In this document: piece after piece, positions 10,293 to 17,299 of the stretch
How positions within the stretch are numbered: position 1 is the first letter of the stretch
How the letters are laid out: each line of letters opens with the position of its first letter
NCBI GenBank assembly: GCA_028565715.1
Contig: JAOXYC010198684.1
Location: 1-17,299, forward strand
Direction: 5' to 3'
Length of the DNA: 17,299 bases
Source: Phoronis pallida
Taxonomy: Eukaryota > Phoronida > Phoronidae
Program-made: the position numbers and the translations under genes
The notes under the pieces: generated by a model
What the model saw: only the letters and a program-made list of their open reading frames with translations
Database searches by the model: none
What the model was told of the DNA's origin: nothing

Positions 10293-13200
10293 ATGGAGAT
10301 TGGACGTCTTGTAATTTTCTTAACAATTTGGGCTGTAGCACAATGCCAGGAATCTACAAGGTTGAATACCGAGTTCTACAAAGCCATGGCAACCAACAGA
10401 AAAGTTGGCATCCCAACAGTTGTGTATCAAATGCTTACGGTCACAAAATGTGCCATCAGGTGTTACAGGAACACGGACTGTGACTCGTTCAGTTATTCGG
10501 CGTCATTACAGGAATGTCTTCATCACAACTGTCATGTAAATGGTACAGGGTCAGTGATGACTGATGGTGACTGGGCGTACTATGAACCAAGTGATGGTAG
10601 TTGTCCTGGTATGTATAAAATGGAGATGTGTTTAGTGCATCAATTTTTTGAATTGTGAAAATACTACTTAACTTAAAATATACCAGATATTTTTGTGAGG
10701 AATTATTAGAGAATTTAACCATTATGGTAGTAACTTTTCATCATTTTATTGACAAACTAGGAAATATGTTCTTATAATAATTTTGCACTCTAAAATATAT
10801 ATTGTTTTTAATTGTTTTTACCAACAGTTTGGCCGCTAACATGCAAACAGTATATTGATGGAGGGTTCTCAACAGGAGATGGTTTCTACACCATAAAACC
10901 ATCAGCAACTGCACCCACAACGTTGAGTATATGTGAGTTGATTTTTTCTGTTAAATAACCGATTTAAAGTAATTGAAAATCAATTAAAAATTGTCAACCT
11001 TGAAACTGATGAATTTACATGTTATTCAAAAAAATCCTTTTAGAAAACTGATTAGTACTTAGCTGCCAACATCATTTTATACACAGAAACCAAAACCGGT
11101 GTAGATTATCATACATGTCAACCCCTGCAGATGCCAACCTGTATAACCTTCTGTAAAAATCCGTAAACATCCTTAAGACCTACACGTGGCATGAAATTTA
11201 GGAAGCCGGAAAAACCTCCTCATAGTCGTAGCTAGCTTTAAATGTCTGGGGGGGCAAACAGTGGAAAAAGGGCACTTATGAGTGGCTGAACCATAAATTA
11301 AGGTAAGGGGACACTTCCACATTTTTTTATTTTAAACTAAGGCATTCCGTACAACTTGACATGTATGGATTATACAAGTATATTGCCAACATCATTGAGT
11401 GGTTGTGACGTTTCCAACAATTCAATTTCAAATTTAAAAATAGATTAAGCCATGCTCCCCAGATGGTAACAATTTTGTGTTTTTATCTTATAGATTGTGA
11501 CATGACAAGCAATGGAGGTGGATGGACTAGGTGAGTTTTATTATTTTGGCAACTTCAGTTGGCTATAATTTAATTATTATAACCTGTAGTGAATAAAGCA
11601 AGTATTGGAGATGGACTGGTGGCTGAGCGGTTAAGATCTGGGACTCACACCCCTATGTTCCGGGTTCGGGTCCCGCCGGCGCCAGGTTGACTTGCGCATT
11701 TTTGTAAAAGTCATTTGTTTTAGGGTGGTCAGCGTTGTCTAGTGGCATAAGCGTTAGACACACATCCTGAGGGTCGTGGGTTCAAATCCACGTGAGAGCG
11801 TGGATATTGTTCTCACAGACTTTCAGCGAAGTTTCTTCTCAGTTCTCCATGACATCACCCCTTCCCCATTGAGACTGTGCCCGGTCCTAAGGAGGAAAAA
11901 AAATTAGAGAACACCGTCGCACCTACGGGTTGCGTCATTATAGAATGGGCTATAACCATAGGGTATTTCAATTGTATTATTCAACCTGCGGGTTGCAATA
12001 CATTCATTAATATTTTTAATATTTTTTAATTTTTTTCTCCGTGCCCATATTAGTTATTTTAAGGTTTATAATTTATTATATCTGTAAATGCGGGAATTGT
12101 CTGCTCAAAGTTAGTTATCATTTGTAAGTCTGTTTAATATTTATAAGTTGTAAACCGCTTTGAAATAATAGCGGTATAAACATACCAATGTATTATTATT
12201 ATTATTAAGTAACACACTAATAGTCCATGCAAGTGTCTCAATTTTTTTAAGGTCGGAGATATGGACCAAAGAAAAGGTAGTTGTCTGGCCCTTAAATTAC
12301 ATTCAGAAAGAATTGTTTTTACATTTCATTTATAATGTTGAATGTAAAGACAATTTTTATTGACTTTGAGGCTAACGTCTTGGTAGAGCCACTATGTTTC
12401 GGGCCTCTATCTAAGGTCCCTTGGTTACATGAGGGAATGACCTACATTTGATCTTCTTGCTGCTAGAAAAACCATGTATAACTCAGTGAAGCATTTTTCA
12501 TACTATTGAATGTATTTGTAACAGACTCTACTACAAGACTGGGTTGAGAGCCTGTGATAATGATATTCAATGGACAACAGATCTCATTCAAACAATGGGG
12601 TTGTATGATTCCGTGACAGACTTCGGAGTCAGTGATGATCTGGATACCTTGACAACAGATCAGTCATGGACCCTCAATGGGTTCTCCTGGACTACTAACA
12701 CAGGACTGGACATACTGACAGTGATGACGTCCGTCTTCAACTGCCAGACGCCAACAGGAACATCCTGGTCTGATGGTTACACAGGTAATATGGATGTTCC
12801 AATAAGAAAATAAAACAGAGACACTTAAAGAGTTTAAACTGCGTATGAGGTACCTCGGTGTTGTTCAATTCCACCTTGAGTATGAAGTCGGAGATTTTCT
12901 AATCACGATCTGCAAAAAGTGCCATTTCCATCTACGGCAGTTAGGAATGACCATAGCTGACAGATCAAGCTTGTATGGTGGCTGTACAGTCTTTGGTTAT
13001 CTCAAGACTAGATCAGTCAAATGTCACCCTCAATGGCCTACCAGCATCATACTTGTTTTCAAGACGGCGACTCATGTTTTCAAGATTCTTCATGATCAGT
13101 CACCGTCTTTTGTAACCCTTCAATCCAGGCCGAGAGATCTTTGCCAGTACAATGCCCCATGCTTGGAAGTACCTCGCACAAGGAAGTCAGTGGGCCGCCA

Positions 13201-14970
13201 ATCTTTTTCAGTCTCTGCCCATGTATGGAATGGGCTTTCTGCTAGTGTGCGCAATTGTCAAACACTAGAGTCTTTCAAGAGATGTCTCAAGACATTCCTC
13301 TTCGGGTTTATGGGGAATAATGTTCAGGTCTAAGATGTTGTTTTTAAATGAATTCGAATACTGTATGCTAATTTTGCAATTTTTACTTTCCACTCATGAA
13401 ATTGTATGCATGAGAGCATCTGTCAGTTTTTAACTTAAAAGTGTTGTTCATTTTAAACTTTTTAACCTTTTTGAATATTCGCGCGACAAACATGACCTTT
13501 TCCGGGCCTTGGGTACACTGCTCACTCTGGTATTCTATTTTCCAGCGGGTTACATGCACCCATCTGGTGGTACACTGGGAACAAATGGAGGTTGGACAAC
13601 AATGTGGTTTGGTTGCAACAACAACAAGAACGTTGGAGATAGTGTATCATTCCGCATTGGTGGAGCTTCAAATCATGCTGGAGAGTTTATACACAGCAGT
13701 TGTGCAGACTATAAAGTGGGATCGGAAAATGCTGTGACTTGTCGATGGTGAGAGCTTTATTACACAGGAGAGAATTTTAGAGATGATTAAAATAAATACA
13801 GAATGAAGCACAAATGTTAATAAAAGTTTTTCGTCAGATTCATGTTCAGTTCTGACGAAAAACTTTTTTATGTTCGAAATATTAACATTGTGCTTCATTC
13901 TGTATTTCGTTTACTCAAATTTACTTCATTTTACAGACACATCCATCAAGAGGATCAGCACTTTTATCTTTAGTTATCGGATTTCTTTATATTTTAAAGA
14001 TGATTAGAAATTATTAATAATTATTTTATCAGAATTTTGAAGATACTGTTCTTGCAGTGATTAATTATTATCAGTGGAAGTTTGTTACTAAAGATCTTCT
14101 CATTTCCATTTATCATTGACATTAATTATAACAGATTTTTTATTTTTATCCGGATTGGGAGATTTATAACATGTAAGCTCTGCCATTTATATTCATTATT
14201 CTAATTATTGCTATTAGTCAGTGCTACTATTTAATGAAATTGAATTAAAGATACTGTCTCCGCATTGGTCAAGATCTTGCGTCAAAATTCAAATCAACTA
14301 AAAATTGTGTGTATGAGTCCTTTGATGAATATAACTTACTTGCAACCGTATAAAATTATTCAAAAAAATCTGTAAGGGGTGATTTGAGAGCTTTTTATCC
14401 GATAAAAGTCGAACCTTCTCACAAGAGAACGTTAAAATGGGACACAAAGGCTCTCAAATAGCCCCTTTGCAGATTTTTTTTGAATTTCTTGACTCTGATG
14501 CAAGTTAGTTCATCAAAGGACTCATACACACAATTTCTAGTTGGTTTGAATTTTGACGCCAGATCGGTACCAATGAGGAGTTGGTATCTTTAACTTTTAA
14601 TTCAAAAGTTTCTTCATTTTATACAGTTTCCTCATTTTTTTCATGATCGCGCATTATCATTATCATAATTTTTTTTTTCACAATCAAGTTGCTACCCATG
14701 CATCAGGGCGCTCACTTCCATAACAGTGATATTAGGCCCTCAGGTAACAACTGAACCAGTACATTTATGCACTGTTAACCTTCTCTCTTGTAGTTCATCA
14801 TTATTATCATTATCATTATCATCCTTACTGACAATTGTCCAGCATTTTAAAATGACTTTAATTCAAAATTAATTATCCTCAATTAAGTAAATTAGCAAAA
14901 TAAATGTTTTTCACCTTTTTCTGATTTTAACAGGAAGGATTCTTGTGTCCGCTCTTTTTGGGTTCGTTGA
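10293..14970 (+). CDS. gene 3: secreted PAN-like / partial fibrinogen-like protein, six exons (318 aa)
   Basis: Exons: 10293-10608, 10828-10932, 11494-11530, 12525-12784, 13546-13747, 14934-14970; introns are GT..AG and the joined 957 bp is open to TGA. The signal peptide is MEIGRLVIFLTIWAVAQC. The PAN-like region (about 25-104) carries LHHNCH where genes 1 and 2 have HHHNCH. The fibrinogen-opening module spans 106-152 and ends CDMTSNGGGWT. The unrecognised tail has TGLRACDND, TPTGTSWSDGY, GTLGTNGGWTTMWFGC, FRIGG, HAGEFIHSSC and CVRSFWVR. Compared with gene 2, the first 183 bp of exon 1 differ at about 40 sites while the next 131 bp differ at 5 (hand count). The gene is long only because of insertions: a SINE in intron 3, a LINE fragment in intron 4, and a palindrome plus a MITE in intron 5. 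None interrupts an exon. Function unknown; extracellular recognition is inference. Confidence 0.86.
11615..12208 (+). mobile_element. tRNA-derived SINE (two tRNA-like heads) with LINE-type 3' tail
   Basis: Two tRNA-like segments open the block. The first, 11615-11685, has GGCTGAGCGGTTAAGA (A box) and GGGTTCGGGTCCC (B box). The second, about 11727-11806, has TGTCTAGTGGCATAAGCG and GGTTCAAATCC. After a body of about 300 bp comes a tail with AAACCGCTTTGAAATAATAG and GCGGTATAAACAT ending in (ATT)n at 12191-12208. That pattern of CGCTTTGA, a short spacer, GCGxTATAAA and an ATT microsatellite is characteristic of CR1/L2-type LINE 3' ends (established), which many SINEs borrow. It may be one composite SINE or two nested copies. 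It is in intron 3 of gene 3, sense orientation. Confidence 0.65.
12840..13333 (+). pseudogene. C-terminal fragment of a CR1/L2-like LINE reverse transcriptase polyprotein
   Basis: An open stretch encodes about 160 residues with features of the reverse transcriptase C-terminus of non-LTR retrotransposons: ICKKCHFHLRQL, HVFKILHDQSPSFV, LEVPRTRKSVGRQSFSV, VWNGLSASVRNC and TLESFKRCLKTFLF. The catalytic part is absent and the thumb region looks internally shortened between HLRQL and FKTATHVFKIL, so it is a 5'-truncated dead copy in intron 4 of gene 3. Clade assignment rests on remembered family motifs and is approximate. Although in frame, it is not a gene and is not joined to the gene 3 exons by plausible phase. 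Confidence 0.75.
13794..13907. repeat. 114-bp near-perfect palindrome in intron 5 of gene 3
   Basis: AAATACAGAATGAAGCACA at 13794 is mirrored by its reverse complement ending at 13907. The inner arms AGTTTTTCGTCAGA and TCTGACGAAAAACT pair exactly around a loop of about 12 bases. The stem is about 50 bp with few mismatches. It could be a tiny foldback transposon or, transcribed in the intron, a long hairpin RNA. Its length and near-complete pairing exceed a usual animal pre-miRNA. Confidence 0.8.
14249..14589. mobile_element. TTAA-flanked foldback MITE (copy 4, best preserved), intron 5 of gene 3
   Basis: Begins AGATACTGTCTCC and ends TTGGTATCT with exact TTAA on both sides (14245-14248 and 14590-14593). 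The arms mirror each other over about 150 bp: GCGTCAAAATTCAAATCAAC against GTTTGAATTTTGACGCC, TATGAGTCCTTTGATGAA against TTCATCAAAGGACTCATA, and GGTGATTTGAGAGC against GGCTCTCAAATAGCC. Total 341 bp, no coding capacity. Confidence 0.85.
14795..14823. repeat. (TCATTA)n microsatellite
   Basis: About five units of a TCATTA-type repeat in intron 5 of gene 3, 110 bp before the last exon. A shorter similar stretch lies at 14653-14667. Confidence 0.8.
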
Positions 14971-15159
14971 CGAAACTGAACAGACTAAGAAAATCAACCT
15001 TGAAAGAAACATGTCCATAGTGGAGTATATTCTTATGGAAGATCAAAGCCATAAATTGACGCAGTTGTACTTACAGCACTACATATACTATAGTAACAAT
15101 TTGTGCGGAGAAAATGTATATTTAACTTCTTATGTCTTATGTAAAGGACAAATAGATTT

Positions 15160-15165
15160 AATAAA
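15160..15165 (+). promoter_or_regulatory. candidate polyadenylation signal AATAAA, gene 3
   Basis: AATAAA lies 190 bp after the stop of gene 3, with another at 15250-15255. The signal shared by genes 1 and 2 is not at the matching place, so gene 3 may use one of these. Confidence 0.35.
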
Positions 15166-15527
15166 ACATTTGTTTGCCATGTACTTTTAATTGACAAGAA
15201 CTAAATATTTGTTGAAGAAACCTTTATTAGTCCCCAATTATTGGTTTTCAATAAATATGTTAACACTGGCAATACGTGTTCTCCAACTGTTGGTTTTAAA
15301 TGTCTGATTTTAAGCTTTACAAAATACAACATTGATGAATGTGAGCATACAATGTAGGCCTAATATGTTAGGTTATGCAAGGTATCAGACAAGGTGAACA
15401 TTCTAACCATAATATTCAAAATGTGAAGTTATTAATCGTGTGCAAAGTCTCTGTTGCCTGAAAGGCAAAAGGGTCTAGTTATTGTTAGGAAACTGAATAG
15501 ACATCAACGCTTTAAGAACCATAACTA

Positions 15528-15564
15528 AGCACTGTCTAAAATTACTAATTTCTTAGACAGTGCT
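15528..15564. repeat. short perfect hairpin downstream of gene 3
   Basis: AGCACTGTCTAA (15528-15539) and TTAGACAGTGCT (15553-15564) are exact inverse copies around a 13-base loop. It may be a transposon footprint or an RNA hairpin; nothing else identifies it. Confidence 0.6.
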
Positions 15565-15920
15565 AATAGTGATTCACAACTCAAGCTGAAAGAAGCCATT
15601 TAGTTTCATTTATGCCACCCTTCACTCAATGTTCATGTACTTTATTTGGAATTGACTCTCTTCCGATTTTTCCATTACTTTTGCGATCACCATATTTCTA
15701 TTACCACTGCCTGTATTATTTATCTCTGAATTACTTACGTCATATGTTTATACATAAGAATAATGTTGTCACTTGAAAATGAAGGGTTGAACCTTTGAAA
15801 CTTGGAATCTCCAAGATATGAACTTTTTCTTATTCTTATACCAATTCTGGAGATCACGAACAACATTTTTCACAGCTATATTTGTCTTTGGTTTTAAGTG
15901 AATAACATATTGTTTATCAA

Positions 15921-16105
15921 CTATTAGTATCTACCTGCAAATGACAACCGGGCCGTTAATGTCATTTGCAGCCCGGCTCTCACAATTGCTGTATTGCGAA
16001 ACCACATTTGATCACGTGACCGACGGGACAAACAGACAAAAATGTATGCTGATGCGGGTTCTCAAAATTTTTGCAGTATGTATGCCAGGTAGTGGATACT
16101 AATAG
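15921..16105. mobile_element. 185-bp MITE with internal hairpin
   Basis: The ends are inverted copies differing by a 3-base indel: CTATTAGTATCTACCTG at the left and CAGGTAGTGGATACTAATAG at the right. Just inside the left end TGCAAATGACA (15936-15946) is mirrored by TGTCATTTGCA (15960-15970). There is no coding capacity, and I do not recognise the family. Confidence 0.7.
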
Positions 16106-16106
16106 T

Positions 16107-16196
16107 AATAAAGTTTTGTCGGGCAATTTTTTTTACGGCTGACATTTAAGGACCGGCTTGGATGATTATTATTATGCCCGACAAAACAACTTTATT
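16107..16196. mobile_element. small inverted-repeat element (TTTTGTCGGGCA ends)
   Basis: AATAAAG plus TTTTGTCGGGCA (16107-16125) is mirrored by TGCCCGACAAAA, a 3-base spacer and CTTTATT (16175-16196). It directly abuts the MITE on its left. It could be an independent 90-bp palindromic element or a fragment of a larger one. Confidence 0.6.
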
Positions 16197-16383
16197 GTTA
16201 TATTATTCGACTCGTGTGGTACAGAAACCTTTTATTCAATCAGAGCTATACATGGCTAACAATCATTGAAACTATATTGGAAAGCTTTAATGTGTAGTTT
16301 TAACTATTAATGTTTTAAAAGCTCACAATACCTGTTTAATTTCCAAACAGAGCTTCTTTGAGATACAATATTTTAAAGTTATA

Positions 16384-16730
16384 CATCGCTACTTACAAAA
16401 TTTAATGTGAAATCATCAACTATTGAATAAGGTCAATTGCAATGGAATTGTTGTTACAAATTGCATCCTTACATTCATCTGAATGAATATTAACCACCTT
16501 TGCTTACTCTGGAAATCTTTATTCAAGCCGCCTATGCAACTTGATGACATATCTTTCGGGTGACAAGTCATATTAACCGAGATCAACTGAAACGTATTAA
16601 CGTTGTGTTTTCGATAAAGAATGAAGGTAGTAACACATATTGGCAATGAAAAATGATCAAACTGTGTTAAGAAATGGATGAAAACGTTGTATTTCAAACA
16701 TTGATAATTCGACATTCGTAAGTAGCGATG
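16384..16730. mobile_element. 347-bp MITE with 13-bp TIRs and TA target duplication
   Basis: The left end CATCGCTACTTAC and the right end GTAAGTAGCGATG are perfect inverse copies. TA lies immediately outside both (16382-16383 and 16731-16732), as expected of Tc1/mariner-type transposition (established). Alignment with gene 1's flank shows an uninterrupted site there. A 99-codon minus-strand frame inside has no transposase motif and is not called as a gene. Confidence 0.8.
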
Positions 16731-16784
16731 TAAGCGTCTAAACGTTTACAATTAGTAACAGTTGTTAATCTTATAATTGGACAA

Positions 16785-17012
16785 ATTACCGTACCGACGC
16801 GGGTATAAGCCCATGGGTATATACGCTGTCAAATTACTGCAAATTATGTTGCAACACACATGCGAAGTACCCGATCGGAAAACATGATGATCTCCCGCGA
16901 TTGTCGGAAAATTAAGACTGGGCTTAAACGAGAGTGAAAAAATATTTGTGGCTGAAAATAAGGGGTGGGCTTATACCCGAGGGTGGACTTATACCCGCGT
17001 CTGTACGGTAAT
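16785..17012. mobile_element. 228-bp MITE with ~28-bp TIRs (ATTACCGTAC... GCGGGTATAAG)
   Basis: The left end ATTACCGTACCGACGCGGGT and its continuation ATAAGCCCA mirror the right end TGGACTTATACCCGCGTCTG plus TACGGTAAT with only two mismatches in about 28 bp. Subterminal copies of GGGTATA / TATACCC add further symmetry. The target duplication is ambiguous because the end itself overlaps AATTA. Genes 1 and 2 lack it at the matching site. Confidence 0.8.
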
Positions 17013-17067
17013 TAGTTGAATAGAGAACAAGCTGGTTACAATACATAACTAGAGCAACGCTAAAGGG

Positions 17068-17299
17068 ATGCGCCCACGTGGGTATGCAACTCGAAATAAA
17101 CAAAGATAGAGTTTAAAAACTAAGGGGAGTTGTAGTGATTGTGACGGTCCGAAAATAGACTGGTGTCGGCGCATCCATACAAGGAACATGTGTGCCAAGT
17201 TTTGTCAAAATCCGTCAAGCGATTTGGAAGATAAGTGTCGGAAACCAATAACAGCGATTTCGATCTTATTTTGCCAACAGGGGGAGCTGGAGTGATCGT
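17068..17299. repeat. left end of the dispersed repeat with ~157-bp tandem monomers
   Basis: ATGCGCCCAC at 17068 is the inverse of the end at 248-257. From 17124 (GGGGAGTTGTAGTGATTGTG) a monomer runs for 157 bp and restarts at 17281 (GGGGAGCTGGAGTGAT). It matches bases 1-158 in the same orientation with few differences. The copy continues beyond the window. Confidence 0.7.

Larger units (their letters stand above)
14971..15920 (+). other. 3' region of gene 3, no gene seen
   Basis: A frame of 81 codons overlaps the last exon and continues to 15190, but it lies in another frame and has no family features. The sequence just after the stop does not resemble the 3' flanks of genes 1 and 2, whose counterpart resumes only near 16200. 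This suggests inserted or diverged DNA of about 1.2 kb. Confidence 0.5.
16200..17046 (+). other. interrupted 3' flank block of gene 3 (paralogous to flanks of genes 1 and 2)
   Basis: TTTTATTCAATCAGAGC (16230), TTAATGTTTTAAAAGC, TTTCCAAACAGAGCTTC and GAGATACAATATTTTAAA match gene 1's flank and partly gene 2's. After one insertion the block resumes with CAGTTGTTAATCTTATAATTGGACAAA, and after a second with TTAGTTGAATAGAGAACAAGCTGG, which matches gene 2 near 9828-9845. The two gaps are the elements at 16384-16730 and 16785-17012. Confidence 0.7.

Noticed and set aside
11615-11806. Two functional tRNA genes
   Set aside because: The anticodon arms do not fold convincingly and the segments are followed by a SINE body and LINE-like tail.
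12845-13333. 162-codon open frame as an independent gene or extra exon
   Set aside because: Its motifs are those of a LINE reverse transcriptase C-terminus, the core is missing, and genes 1 and 2 lack it in the matching intron.
12845-13737. Exons ending by read-through of introns (for example after 2402, 4942, 7384, 8796, 10608)
   Set aside because: Each read-through soon meets a stop, whereas splicing at conserved donors keeps one frame in all three paralogues.
16416-16715. 99-codon minus-strand frame as a gene
   Set aside because: It lies wholly within a 347-bp MITE, shows no transposase or other motif, and the element interrupts a flank that is intact elsewhere.

Overview
The window looks like nuclear DNA of an animal, most likely a marine invertebrate. 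It is AT-rich, it has intron-containing genes with GT..AG splice sites, secreted cysteine-rich proteins, a tRNA-headed SINE, a LINE fragment with a CR1/L2-like end, and many short inverted-repeat transposons. The species cannot be fixed from the sequence. No bacterial-type gene is visible.

The core is a head-to-tail array of three paralogous genes on the + strand: gene 1 (CDS 2105-6350, 309 aa), gene 2 (7069-9608, 317 aa) and gene 3 (10293-14970, 318 aa). Each has six coding exons with the same intron phases (1,1,2,1,2), and every exon chain was read by hand as an uninterrupted frame from ATG to stop. Each encodes a signal peptide, a PAN/apple-like cysteine-rich region with a His-rich HHNCH motif, the opening subdomain of a fibrinogen-like domain ending in CDMTSNGGGWT, and then about 165 residues I do not recognise in place of the rest of a fibrinogen domain. 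The protein ends in a conserved CxRxFWVR. A role in recognition or lectin-like binding is inference. The paralogues are mosaics: about 180 bp at the 5' end of exon 1 and a short patch in exon 4 vary strongly, while the rest is nearly identical.

Region by region: 1-257 is the end of a repeat whose other end closes the window at 17068-17299. 258-2104 holds no gene and carries two copies of a TTAA-flanked foldback MITE. Gene 1 carries a large foldback element with internal 21-bp repeats in intron 2 and another TTAA MITE in intron 4. Gene 2 is the most compact. Gene 3 has taken a SINE (intron 3), a LINE fragment (intron 4), and a palindrome and a TTAA MITE (intron 5). Downstream of gene 3, 14971-17046 is the same 3' flank that follows genes 1 and 2, broken up by several unrelated inverted-repeat elements.

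The genes appear to have arisen by unequal duplication of a unit including the 3' flank. Mobile elements then decorated the introns and flanks without damaging any coding exon.
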